A DNA stretch of 64,000 nucleotides, from the NCBI GenBank assembly GCA_022822365.1, contig JAJEBV010000027.1:101540-165539 (forward strand). Direction: 5' to 3'. Each line of letters starts with the position of its first letter. Position 1 is the stretch's first letter. The translations under genes and the position numbers were made by a program. This DNA comes from Thermoanaerobaculia bacterium. Its GTDB lineage: Bacteria; Acidobacteriota; Thermoanaerobaculia; Multivoradales; Multivoraceae. This document shows, piece by piece, positions 1 through 10,129 of the stretch. The notes under the pieces were generated by a model. That model was not told the DNA's origin, did not search any database, and saw nothing but the letters and a program-made list of their open reading frames with translations.

Positions 1-906
1 CGGACGCTCATCCTGACCTTCTTCTACCGTCAGATGAAGGAGATCATCGACCGCGGCCACCTGTTCATCGCCCAGCCGCCGCTCTACAAGGTCACGGAAG
101 GGCGTCGTTCGAGCTACCTGAAGGACGACGAGGAGTACCACGACTACCTGGTGGAGCGGATCCGCCGGAGCTGGCAGGTTGCCCTCCCGAACGGCGACAT
201 CGACGATCCGACCGTGTTCGAGGGCGACCGCCTGCGCGTCCTGCTCGACCGTCTGGCTGCGTTCAGGCGGTCGCTCGACTCGCTGAGCGCCCGCGGCATT
301 CCGCGCGACGCGCTGCGGGCGGCGATCGCCGGCGGCATCAGGGACCGGGACAGTCTGGCCGACCGCGAGCGGGTCGAACTGACCGCCCAGGTCATCGAGG
401 CTTCCGGCTTTCACGACGTGGCGGTGGAGAATGGCCGCGAGGGGTTCCTGGCGATCCGGTTCCGGTCGCGCCGCGACGGCGTTGACCGCCAGGTCACGAT
501 CGACGAAGCGCTGGTCACAGGCGCCGATTTCCGTTCCCTGACCGCCAACGAACAGGCGCTGGAAGCGTGGCAATCGCCCTCGATCCGGCTGCGCAAGGTG
601 AACGGCAGCGCCACGACCGACGAGGTCGAGGCCGAGTCCGTCGACGAGGCGCTCGACGCGCTGTTCGAGGCCGCGAAGAAGGGCCTGTCGATCCAGCGTT
701 ACAAGGGCCTGGGCGAGATGAACCCGTCGCAGCTCTGGGAGACCACGATGGACCCCGATCGGCGCCGGATGCTGCTGGTCGAGATCGACGACGACCGCTA
801 CGACGAGACGGACGGCATCTTCACGACCCTGATGGGTGAGAAGGTGGAGCCCCGGCGCGAGTTCATCGAGAAGAACGCCCTGAACGCGATCAACCTCGAC
901 ATCTGA
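1..906 (+). CDS. gyrB: DNA gyrase subunit B, C-terminal part (5' end outside window)
   Basis: The frame is open from base 1, so this is the last 301 residues of a gene that begins upstream. GyrB supplies the ATPase and TOPRIM parts of the A2B2 gyrase that introduces negative supercoils. The segment opens with the TOPRIM-end motif LTFFYRQM followed by [13 protein letters not shown], and near its end has the highly conserved [19 protein letters not shown] block and a DPDRRRML motif typical of GyrB/ParE. A charged region between the two blocks (about residues 60-200 of the fragment) is poorly conserved, as is usual for GyrB insertions. gyrA follows 10 nt after the stop, which supports gyrase rather than topoisomerase IV. 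Confidence 0.97.
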   Translation, partial: RTLILTFFYRQMKEIIDRGHLFIAQPPLYKVTEGRRSSYLKDDEEYHDYLVERIRRSWQVALPNGDIDDPTVFEGDRLRVLLDRLAAFRRSLDSLSARGIPRDALRAAIAGGIRDRDSLADRERVELTAQVIEASGFHDVAVENGREGFLAIRFRSRRDGVDRQVTIDEALVTGADFRSLTANEQALEAWQSPSIRLRKVNGSATTDEVEAESVDEALDALFEAAKKGLSIQRYKGLGEMNPSQLWETTMDPDRRRMLLVEIDDDRYDETDGIFTTLMGEKVEPRREFIEKNALNAINLDI

Positions 907-916
907 CCCATCGACC

Positions 917-3466
<2,550 letters not shown>

Positions 3467-3492
3467 CAGCGAGCAGGGTGGGGAGCGCCACG

Positions 3493-4149
3493 ATGAAGTT
3501 CTTTCTGGATACAGCGGACACAGGCGAGATCGAGACCGGCCTCGAATGGGGCATGGTCGACGGCGTCACCACGAACCCGAGCCTGATCGCGAAACAGGGC
3601 AAGCCGTACCTGCCGACCGTCAAGGAGATCGCGGAGCTGGTGCCGGGACCCGTGAGCGGCGAGGTGCTGGCGACGGACCTCGACGGCATGCTCGAGCAGG
3701 GCCGGCGGCTCGCGGGCCTGGCCGACAACGTCGTCGTCAAGGTGCCGCTCGGGCCACCGGGGCTGACCGCCGTGCGGCGCCTGGCGGAGGAGGGGATCCG
3801 GTGCAACGTGACCCTCTGCTTCTCGCCGTCCCAGGCGCTGCTGGCGGCGAAGGCGGGCGCCGCCTACATCTCGCCTTTCGTCGGCCGCCTCGACGACATC
3901 GCCCAGGACGGCATGGACCTGATCCGGCAGGTCGTCTCGATCTACTCGCAGTACGACTTCGGGACCGAGGTCCTGGTCGCTTCGGTGCGCCATCCGGTCC
4001 ACGTCGTCGTGTCGGCCGAGATGGGCGCCGACGTGGCGACCCTTCCCTTCAAGACGCTGAGCCAGCTCTACCGTCATCCGCTGACCGACATCGGTCTGGA
4101 GAACTTCCTCTCCGACTGGCGGGCAACGGGCAAGAGCTTCGATGACTGA
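3493..4149 (+). CDS. Transaldolase / fructose-6-phosphate aldolase family protein
   Basis: The product is a 218-aa single-domain TIM-barrel aldolase of the small transaldolase (TalC/FSA) family, about the size of MipB and FSA. It begins [20 protein letters not shown] and has the family motifs [17 protein letters not shown] with the Schiff-base lysine at about residue 83, and [10 protein letters not shown]. Such enzymes move a dihydroxyacetone unit between sugar phosphates or cleave fructose 6-phosphate; sequence alone does not settle which. An in-frame GTG lies 15 nt upstream, but the ATG is preferred because a GGGGAG ribosome-binding site precedes it at suitable spacing. It lies 26 nt after gyrA. 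The transketolase gene of the same pathway is far away at 53.2 kb. Confidence 0.9.
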   Translation: MKFFLDTADTGEIETGLEWGMVDGVTTNPSLIAKQGKPYLPTVKEIAELVPGPVSGEVLATDLDGMLEQGRRLAGLADNVVVKVPLGPPGLTAVRRLAEEGIRCNVTLCFSPSQALLAAKAGAAYISPFVGRLDDIAQDGMDLIRQVVSIYSQYDFGTEVLVASVRHPVHVVVSAEMGADVATLPFKTLSQLYRHPLTDIGLENFLSDWRATGKSFDD

Positions 4150-4167
4150 CCGCGGCGGGCGGACCCG

Positions 4168-5565
4168 ATGAGCGTCGACGCCGTTCTCGAGCGGGTGGAC
4201 CGCGAAACCGGCGCCAGCCTGGATCAGTTGAAGGAGTACCTGCGGATCCCGTCCGTCTCGACCGATCCGCAGTACGCCGCCGACGTGCGCCGCTGCGCCG
4301 GCTTCGTCAGGGAGCGCCTCGAGGCCGCGGGGCTTGAAGCGGAGCTCGTCGAAACGGCGGGCCATCCGCTCGTGTACGGCGAGTGGCTCGGCGCTCCCGG
4401 CCGCCCGACCGTCCTCTTCTACGGCCACTACGACGTGCAGCCGGTCGACCCGTTGGAAGAGTGGCGTAACGACCCGTTCGAGCCGACGATCGAGACGGGC
4501 GAACGCGGCGAGCGGATCGTCGCCCGCGGCGCCACCGACGACAAGGGCCAGTCCTTCACCCACATCAAGGCGGTGGAGGCGATCATGGCCGAGACCGGCG
4601 CCCTGCCGGTCAACGTCAAGTTCCTGATCGAGGGCGAGGAGGAGTGCGGCGGCGAGGCGATCGAGGCCTACGTCCGGAGCCCTGCAGCGGAGCGCCTGGG
4701 CTGCGACCTGGCGCTGGTCTCCGACACCTCCATGTACGGCCCGGGCCAGCCCTCCGTGCTCTACGGGCTGAAGGGCCTGCTCTACACCGAGGTCCGGGTG
4801 CGCGGCGCGGGCCGGGACCTGCATTCGGGCACCTTCGGCGGCGCCGTGGCGAACCCCCTGAACGTCCTGGGCACCATGCTGGCGGCGCTCCGCGACCCGC
4901 GGGACGGCCGGATCCTCGTTCCCGGCTTCTACGACGACGTGCGGCCGCTGGGCGCGGAAGAACGGGCGGCGTTCGCGGCGCTGCCGTTCGACGAGGCGAA
5001 GTACGGCGACGAGATCGGCGCGTCCGCGTTGTGGGGCGAGGCCGGCTACACGACCCTGGAACGGGTGTGGGCGAGGCCCACCTGCGACGTGAACGGGCTG
5101 TGGGGCGGATACCAGGGCCCCGGCGCCAAGACGGTGATCGCGAACCGCGCCGGCGCCAAGGTGTCGATGCGGCTGGTGCCGGACCAGGACCCGCAGAGAC
5201 TCTTCCGCGCCTTCGCGGACTACATGCGCTCCCTGGCGCCGCCGGGCATCGAGGTCGAGGTCGAGAACCTGAACGGAGCGCCGCCGGTGCTTGTCGACCT
5301 CGACGGCCCGCTCGTCGACGCGGCCCTCGAGGGGGTGCGCGAGGCCTGGGGCCGCGAACCGGTCCGGGTCCGCGAAGGCGGCTCGATTCCCATCGTCTCT
5401 ACCCTGTCCGAGGTGCTGGGCGCGCCTGTGCTGCTGATCGGCTTCGGCCTGTCGGACGACCGGCTTCACGCCCCGAACGAGAAGATGGATCTCTCCAACT
5501 TCTACCAGGGCATTCGCACCGTGGTCCGCGTGCTCGACCGCCTCGGAGGCTGCGCCGCCGCCTGA
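4168..5565 (+). CDS. M20 family dipeptidase (Dug1/CNDP-like metallopeptidase)
   Basis: This 465-aa zinc-dependent peptidase belongs to the M20 family, the group that includes yeast Dug1 and mammalian carnosine dipeptidases. The metal-binding signature FYGHYDVQPVDPLEEW has His87 and Asp89; it is followed by ARGATDDKGQ with the bridging aspartate and EGEEECGG with the catalytic Glu pair. The dimerisation (lid) domain begins around residue 200 (LKGLLYTEVRVRG, DLHSGTFGGAVANPL). The C-terminus carries GFGLSDDRLHAPNEK, whose histidine is the last metal ligand. No signal peptide is seen, so it is probably cytosolic and acts in turnover of short peptides. The substrate cannot be read from the sequence. 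Confidence 0.92.
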   Translation: MSVDAVLERVDRETGASLDQLKEYLRIPSVSTDPQYAADVRRCAGFVRERLEAAGLEAELVETAGHPLVYGEWLGAPGRPTVLFYGHYDVQPVDPLEEWRNDPFEPTIETGERGERIVARGATDDKGQSFTHIKAVEAIMAETGALPVNVKFLIEGEEECGGEAIEAYVRSPAAERLGCDLALVSDTSMYGPGQPSVLYGLKGLLYTEVRVRGAGRDLHSGTFGGAVANPLNVLGTMLAALRDPRDGRILVPGFYDDVRPLGAEERAAFAALPFDEAKYGDEIGASALWGEAGYTTLERVWARPTCDVNGLWGGYQGPGAKTVIANRAGAKVSMRLVPDQDPQRLFRAFADYMRSLAPPGIEVEVENLNGAPPVLVDLDGPLVDAALEGVREAWGREPVRVREGGSIPIVSTLSEVLGAPVLLIGFGLSDDRLHAPNEKMDLSNFYQGIRTVVRVLDRLGGCAAA

Positions 5566-5571
5566 CCGCCT

Positions 5572-6225
5572 GTGGCTGCAGGGCGCGAGCGTGAGATCAA
5601 GGTTGCGGTCGCCGATCTGGACCGGCTCCGGGACCGGGTCCGCGCCGCCGGCGGCAAGCTCGAACGAGCCGCCTCCATGGAGTCGAACTGGGTCTTCGAC
5701 CGCCGGGACGCGCCCGTGGCGGAGCGCCTGCGGACCCGCCGCGAGCTGCTTCGTCTCCGCACGGACGGCGGCGGCAGCCGGCTGACCTTCAAGTCCGCTC
5801 CCGAGATTCGGGGCGGCGTCAAGGAGAGGGCGGAACACGAGTTCGCCGTCGCCGACCCGGCGGCTGCGCGGCTGTTCCTCGAGTCGCTCGGCTTCGAGGT
5901 CACGGCGCGCTACGAGAAGGTCCGCGAGCGCTGGCTGCTTCTCGGCTGCGAGGTCGCCCTCGACCGGACGCCGATCGGTGACTTCGTGGAGGTCGAGCAG
6001 GTCGACCCGGACCTGCCCGCCGGCGGGATCGAACGCGTCTGCCGCCGTTGCGGCATCGATCCGGAGCGGGCCGATCTGCGGGACTATCTGGCGATCTACC
6101 GCGACCACCGCGCGCGGCACGAGGGGTTGCCCCGGGACATGGTGTTTGGGAAGAGAAGTCGGCCTTCGGCCGGCGCCTCGAAGCCGCCTTCGGCGGCGGC
6201 GGGTCAGCACCCGGATGACGCGTGA
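5572..6225 (+). CDS. CYTH-domain protein (class IV adenylate cyclase / triphosphatase-like)
   Basis: The 217-aa product has the CYTH triphosphate-tunnel fold signature at its start: the ExExK motif as EREIK (residues 6-10), followed by RLRTRRELLRLR and LTFKSAPE, charged strands that line the tunnel. GDFVEVEQVDP is the acidic metal-binding strand. Family members cleave inorganic or thiamine triphosphate or make cAMP; the CyaB-like arrangement fits either. GTG is the only reasonable start, 6 nt after the peptidase stop. The last 22 or so residues, rich in Ser, Ala, Pro and Lys, are encoded by a copy of the dispersed palindromic repeat (6157-6295), so the natural C-terminus has probably been replaced or extended by repeat insertion. 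Confidence 0.85.
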   Translation: MAAGREREIKVAVADLDRLRDRVRAAGGKLERAASMESNWVFDRRDAPVAERLRTRRELLRLRTDGGGSRLTFKSAPEIRGGVKERAEHEFAVADPAAARLFLESLGFEVTARYEKVRERWLLLGCEVALDRTPIGDFVEVEQVDPDLPAGGIERVCRRCGIDPERADLRDYLAIYRDHRARHEGLPRDMVFGKRSRPSAGASKPPSAAAGQHPDDA

Positions 6226-6295
6226 TCGCGTCATCCGTGAACCACGGTCCGTGCGCCCGTCCTCGGGCGCACGGACGTCAGACCCGCGCACCCAG
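6157..6295 (+). repeat. Palindromic repeat family A, copy R1 (expanded loop)
   Basis: The copy opens with hairpins GGCCTTCGGCC and GCCGCCTTCGGCGGC. The halves of the central palindrome, GCGGGTC (6199-6205) and GACCCGC (6281-6287), are kept but separated by 75 nt instead of the usual 4. The insert holds two perfect hairpins: a 10-bp stem at 6213-6222/6227-6236 and a 13-bp stem at 6247-6259/6264-6276. It ends with the family tail GCACCCAG. The first 69 nt are translated as the C-terminus of the CYTH protein, and the downstream edge provides the ribosome-binding site of the next gene. Confidence 0.85.
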
Positions 6296-6307
6296 CGGAG
6301 GCTCGCA

Positions 6308-7342
6308 GTGAGAGGCGCGAGCCGGCGGGTACGGGCGCTCGTGCTCTGCGCCGGCCGGGGAGAACGGCTGCGGCCGCTGACCGGTGCCGTGCCCAAGCCC
6401 CTGCTGCCGGTGGCCGGCCGCGCCGTCGCGTTGCGGACGATCGACCTTCTTCACCGCGCCGGCTGTGAGACGGCGGTGAACCTGTTCCATCTCGGTGACG
6501 CGGTGCGACGCGGGCTCGAGAGCGAGGCCGGCGCCCGCGGGATCGAACTTCGCTTCGAGGTCGAACCGGAGCTGCTCGGCACGCTGGGCGCCATGGTCAA
6601 CCTCCGCGACTTCCTCGCCGATGCCGACGACGTCGTGCTGGTCAACGGCGACTCGCTCTGCCGCTGGCCGATCCGCGAGGCGCTCGACCGCCACCGCCGC
6701 AGCGGCGCCGACGTCACCCTCCAGGTCGGCTGGAACGACCGCGTCGGCGGCGGCGTGGAGGTCGATCCCCGCGGCCTGGTGGTCGGGCTGCGCGACCTCC
6801 GGGTCGGCCCGGTCCGTGGCCGGAAACGCACGTTTCAGGGCCTCCACGTCCTCTCCCGCCGGGTCGTCGAGCAGGTCCCGGCCCGTCCGTCGTCGAACGA
6901 CATCGTCGAAGGTCTCTACCAGCCGCTGCTCCGCTCGGGCGCCCGGATCGCCGGCTTCCGCTGCCGCCGCCCCTGGCACGACCTGGGAACCCCCCGCCGC
7001 TATCTCGAAGGCGCCCTGGACTGGGGCCGGACCGCCGGAAGCCGCAAACGCCGCCGCCGCTTCATCGCCCCCGGCGTCTCGGTAGCCGCCGGCGCCACCG
7101 TCGAGCACAGCGTGCTCGAGCCGGGGAGCCACGTCGGCGAAGACGCCATCGTCGAACGGAGCCTCGTACTGCCAGGCGCCCGCGTCGGCCAGGGCGCGCA
7201 ACTCCGGGACGCCATCGTCGCCCCGGGGGTCCAGGTCCCCGAACACGCCCGGATCGACTCCGAACTCGTTACCCCAATCGACTCGGGTCTCTCTTCGGAC
7301 AGTCAGGAACGGAACGGGCTGGTCTGCACGCCGCTTGAGTGA
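6308..7342 (+). CDS. Nucleotidyltransferase, sugar-phosphate (NDP-sugar pyrophosphorylase family)
   Basis: The 344-aa protein has an N-terminal Rossmann-like nucleotidyltransferase domain (about 1-235) with VLCAGRGERLRPLTGAVPKP, a variant of the usual GxGTRLxPLT signature, and VNGDSL for metal binding. The C-terminal part (about 255-330) is a left-handed beta-helix of hexapeptide repeats (FIAPGVSVAAGATVEHSVLE). This is the layout of mannose-1-phosphate guanylyltransferase and glucose-1-phosphate nucleotidyltransferases; the sugar is not identifiable. The frame is open further upstream, but GTG 6308 is chosen because GGAGG lies 6 nt before it and the conserved domain begins at once. That ribosome-binding site is the edge of the upstream palindromic repeat. 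Another repeat copy starts 6 nt after the stop. Confidence 0.85.
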   Translation: MRGASRRVRALVLCAGRGERLRPLTGAVPKPLLPVAGRAVALRTIDLLHRAGCETAVNLFHLGDAVRRGLESEAGARGIELRFEVEPELLGTLGAMVNLRDFLADADDVVLVNGDSLCRWPIREALDRHRRSGADVTLQVGWNDRVGGGVEVDPRGLVVGLRDLRVGPVRGRKRTFQGLHVLSRRVVEQVPARPSSNDIVEGLYQPLLRSGARIAGFRCRRPWHDLGTPRRYLEGALDWGRTAGSRKRRRRFIAPGVSVAAGATVEHSVLEPGSHVGEDAIVERSLVLPGARVGQGAQLRDAIVAPGVQVPEHARIDSELVTPIDSGLSSDSQERNGLVCTPLE

Positions 7343-7348
7343 AACGGA

Positions 7349-7418
7349 AAGGTCGGCCTTCGGCCGGCGTCTCAAAGCCGCCTTCGGCGGCGGCGGGTCA
7401 GAAGACCCGCGCACCCAG
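7349..7418 (+). repeat. Palindromic repeat family A, copy R2
   Basis: This is the simplest full copy. It opens AAGGTCGGCC and has hairpin GGCCTTCGGCC, then GCCGCCTTCGGCGGC, the central palindrome GCGGGTCAGAAGACCCGC at 7393-7410 and the tail GCACCCAG at 7411-7418. It starts 6 nt after the stop codon of the nucleotidyltransferase gene and has the same orientation as that gene. Confidence 0.9.
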
Positions 7419-7516
7419 CAGAGCCACCTCCGCCGCACTCAGTGTGAAACGCCCAACCGCTACCTTTCGACCGCTGAGTCGCGACATTCCGTCGTGCCAC
7501 CTGGCGACACCTTCCA

Positions 7517-7690
7517 GTCAGCGGCGGCTCCCGGGGAGGGTCCCAGCGGGCTGAAGCCAAGCGGCTGCCGTAGAGCTCTCCCCTACCGACGCCCTCCCGG
7601 AGCGCAGGCGACCGAAGCGAACCCCTGACCCCACATCCACCAAGAGGGGGTGAGCGTCCGCTGGGACCCTCCCCGGGAGCCGCCGCTGAC
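7517..7690. repeat. Perfect 32-bp inverted repeat bracketing 110 bp
   Basis: The arm at 7517-7548 (begins GTCAGCGGCGGCTCCCGGGG) is the exact reverse complement of 7659-7690 (ends GGAGCCGCCGCTGAC). The inner 110 bp have no credible reading frame. No clear target-site duplication flanks the arms. It could be a miniature transposable element or a relic of one, or a large cruciform or terminator structure. Confidence 0.8.
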
Positions 7691-7753
7691 GGGTGCCGCG
7701 CCTCAGCCGCGCCTCAGCCGCGCCTCCGCCTTCCGCCTCCGCCGGCCGCGCCT

Positions 7754-9082
7754 TCAGTCGCCGCGCAACAGCACGTCGCGCAGGGCGGCGTAGGCGGCCG
7801 GGATCTCGATGATGCGTTCGGGGAGGTGGGCGGTGCGCTCGAGGGCGGGCGGCGTGGGCGGGTCGATGCCGACGGCGGCCTGGACGGTTTCGGCGAACTT
7901 GGCGGGGTGGGCGGTGGCGAGGACGATGCCGGTACCGCCGCCCTGGGCTTCGAGTTCCGCCTTGAGGCCCAGGTAGCCGACGGCGGTGTGGGGGTCGAGC
8001 AGGTAGCCGGTGCGGTCATGGACGTCGCGCATGGCGCGGCGGGTCGCCTGGTCGTCGAAGGCGCGGCCCGAGAGATCGCGGCGGATGCGCTCGAGCGGTT
8101 CGCCGGCGCTCGAGTAGAGGTGAACGATGCGGGCGAAGTTGCTCGGATTGCCGACGTCCATCGCGTTCGAGATCGTGGCGACCGAGCCGCGCGGCAGGTA
8201 GTCGCCGCTCCGGAGGTAGGCCGGCACCACGTCGTTCACGTTCGTCGCCGCGACGAAACGGGAGACGGGCAGGCCGATCCGCCTGGCGATCAGGCCGGCG
8301 GTCAGGTTGCCGAAGTTGCCGCTTGGGGTCGAGAACACGAGCGGTTCGCCGGCGTCGTCGAGCGGCGGCGAGGGGAGCTGCGCCCAAGCATGGAAGTAGT
8401 AGAACACCTGGGGCAGCAGCCGGCCGATGTTGATCGAGTTGGCCGAGGCGAGGGGACGCTGCTCGCGCAGTTCGCCGTCGGCGAAGGCGTCCCGGGCCAG
8501 GCTCTGGCAATCGTCGAAGGTGCCTTCGACCGCGACCGCGGTCACGTTGCCGCCCAGGGTCGTGAACAGGCGCCGCTGCGCCTCGGTGACCAGGCCGTCC
8601 GGGTAGAGCACGCAGACCCGGAAGCCCGCGACGCCGCTGAAGGCGTGCGCCACGGCGCTGCCGGTGTCGCCGCTTGTCGCCACGATCACGGTCGTTTCGG
8701 CGTCGCCGGCGACCGTGGCGAATCGCGCCATCAAGCGGGCCATGACCCGTGAGGCGACATCCTTGAAGGCGAGCGTCGGCCCGTGGAAGAGCTCCAGGCA
8801 GTGGATGCCGGGCTCGATCGTCGCGAGGGGGATCGGGAAGTCGAGGGCGTCCTCGAGCAGCGCCGCGAGTTCGTCTTCCGGCACCTCCGAGCCGTACAGG
8901 CGGCGTCCGAGGACGGCGGAGATGCCGGTCAGCGGCTGCGACCGCAGGAGAGCGAGGTCCCCGGCGCCCAGCGGCGGAAGATCCTCGGGGACGAACAGGC
9001 CGCCGTCCGGCGCGGGCCCTTCGAGCAGCGCCTCGGCGAGGGTGACCGGCGAGGTCCTGCCCGCCGTGCTGACGAAGCGCAC
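7754..9082 (-). CDS. thrC: Threonine synthase
   Basis: This 442-aa PLP enzyme converts O-phosphohomoserine to threonine, the last pathway step. It starts MRFVSTAGRTSPVTLAEALL, and the PLP-binding lysine is Lys107 in HGPTLAFKDVASR. VIVATSGDTGSAVAHAF is the phosphate/cofactor loop, and STPSGNFGNLTAGLIARR is a second conserved block. Length and motifs match the short fold-type II threonine synthases of bacteria and yeast. GTG is the start. It is the last gene of the thr operon, 1 nt after the thrB stop, so it is probably translationally coupled. Confidence 0.96.
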   Translation of the reverse strand: MRFVSTAGRTSPVTLAEALLEGPAPDGGLFVPEDLPPLGAGDLALLRSQPLTGISAVLGRRLYGSEVPEDELAALLEDALDFPIPLATIEPGIHCLELFHGPTLAFKDVASRVMARLMARFATVAGDAETTVIVATSGDTGSAVAHAFSGVAGFRVCVLYPDGLVTEAQRRLFTTLGGNVTAVAVEGTFDDCQSLARDAFADGELREQRPLASANSINIGRLLPQVFYYFHAWAQLPSPPLDDAGEPLVFSTPSGNFGNLTAGLIARRIGLPVSRFVAATNVNDVVPAYLRSGDYLPRGSVATISNAMDVGNPSNFARIVHLYSSAGEPLERIRRDLSGRAFDDQATRRAMRDVHDRTGYLLDPHTAVGYLGLKAELEAQGGGTGIVLATAHPAKFAETVQAAVGIDPPTPPALERTAHLPERIIEIPAAYAALRDVLLRGD

Positions 9083-9083
9083 C

Positions 9084-10070
9084 TCAGGCCTCGGCTTCGA
9101 TCAAGCGTGCGCCGGGTGCCGGCAACGGCGAGACGAGCCGGTCGCAGGCGACACCTGCCTCGGCTTCGATCGCGTCCGCCATGGCCGCCGCGACCTGTTT
9201 GCCGTTCTCCCGGCCGTCGCACAGGGCGAACAGCGCCGGGCCGCTGCCGGACAGGCTGCAACCCAGGGCCCCCTCCTCGACCGCGGCCGCCTTGGCGGCG
9301 TGGAAGCCGGGCACGCCCTGCGACCGAACCGGCTCGGCGACGACGTCGACGAGGGCGCGAGACAGGAGTTCCAGGTCGGAACGGAAGAGCGCCGCCACCA
9401 GCGCCGCGGCGTTGCCCCACTGGGTCACCGCGCGATCGAGCGGAAGCTGGCGTTCGAGCCGCGCCCGGGACTCCTTCGTGTTCACCTCGGCGTGGGGACG
9501 GACCAGGGCGCAGGCGAGACCGGCAGGCACCGGCAGCTCGACGACGTCCGGCTCCGGGTCGAGGGAGCGGACCAGGACGAGTCCACCCAGCAGCGACGGG
9601 GCGAGATTGTCCGCGTGGGCGCCGCCGCTGGCGAGGACCTCGCCGGCCAGGGCATAGCCCAGCAGGGCTTCGGCCGGCACTTCCAGTCCGAAGAAGGCGT
9701 CGACCGCGACGACCGCTGCCACAGCGCTGGCGGCACTCGAACCGAGGCCGCTCTCGAGCGGCATCCGCTTCTCGATCCGAAGGTCGACCGTCGCGCCCGG
9801 GGCCTCGCTCTCGATCAGCGCCCGGGCGGCGACGGCGGCAGTGTTGCGATCCGGCTCGAGGGGCAGCCTGCCGCCGTCGCCGGTGATCGAGGTGATGCGC
9901 ACGGGGCCGCCCGTTGCGGGCGTGCCCGGGAACTCGCCGTAGCTCGCGGTGACCACATCGCCCGGGCCCGTCTGGCCGTTCTCCGATTGCAGGGCGAAGC
10001 CCAGGATGTCGAATCCGCAGGCAATGTTGGAGACGGAGGCAGGCGCGAACGCTCTGGCTAGTCGTGTCAT
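9084..10070 (-). CDS. thrB: Homoserine kinase
   Basis: This GHMP-family kinase of 328 aa phosphorylates homoserine. It begins MTRLARAFAPASVSNIACGFD, the typical N-terminus (APAS.SN...GFD). The ATP-binding loop ESGLGSSAASAVAAVVAVD is at about residues 92-110, and the third GHMP motif is around LSGSGPALFALCD (about 270-282). The start ATG overlaps the TGA of the preceding 20-codon minicistron as ATGA. It lies between the asd/minicistron pair and thrC, consistent with one threonine-biosynthesis transcript. Confidence 0.96.
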   Translation of the reverse strand: MTRLARAFAPASVSNIACGFDILGFALQSENGQTGPGDVVTASYGEFPGTPATGGPVRITSITGDGGRLPLEPDRNTAAVAARALIESEAPGATVDLRIEKRMPLESGLGSSAASAVAAVVAVDAFFGLEVPAEALLGYALAGEVLASGGAHADNLAPSLLGGLVLVRSLDPEPDVVELPVPAGLACALVRPHAEVNTKESRARLERQLPLDRAVTQWGNAAALVAALFRSDLELLSRALVDVVAEPVRSQGVPGFHAAKAAAVEEGALGCSLSGSGPALFALCDGRENGKQVAAAMADAIEAEAGVACDRLVSPLPAPGARLIEAEA

Positions 10071-10129
10071 GCGCCGCTCTCGTTGTTCGAGACCGAGGCC
10101 GGGGCGAACGCCCTCACCGGGTTCGTCAT
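10067..10129 (-). CDS. 20-codon minicistron repeating the ThrB N-terminus
   Basis: The short frame encodes MTNPVRAFAPASVSNNESGA. Its ATG overlaps the asd stop (ATGA) and its own TGA overlaps the thrB start (ATGA), so ribosomes leaving asd would read it before thrB. Twelve of the first 15 residues match the ThrB start, including an unbroken RAFAPASVSN, whereas five of those ten codons differ at synonymous positions. It may be a diverged partial duplication of the thrB 5' end or a coupling or leader peptide. Translation is inferred, not shown. Confidence 0.55.
   Translation of the reverse strand: MTNPVRAFAPASVSNNESGA

Larger units (their letters stand above)
7343..7753. other. 411-bp non-coding region rich in palindromes
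   Basis: This stretch lies between two convergent stop codons (nucleotidyltransferase on +, thrC on -). No credible gene was found; the frames that cross it consist of repeat-derived, low-complexity residues. It contains repeat copy R2 (7349-7418), a perfect 32-bp inverted repeat (7517-7548 and 7659-7690), and a short direct repeat of GCGCCTCAGCC near 7698-7720. No poly-U terminator is visible. Confidence 0.7.

Noticed and set aside
7335..7628. Small gene after the nucleotidyltransferase
   Set aside because: The frame overlaps repeat R2 and the left arm of the inverted repeat, has no conserved segment and no ribosome-binding site.
7698..7720. Direct repeat GCGCCTCAGCC as a target-site or attachment site
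   Set aside because: The units are adjacent, short and GC-rich, with no integrase nearby; simple replication slippage explains them.
6157..7753. CRISPR array
   Set aside because: The repeats are palindromic, dispersed by kilobases and not separated by regular unique spacers; no cas gene is present.
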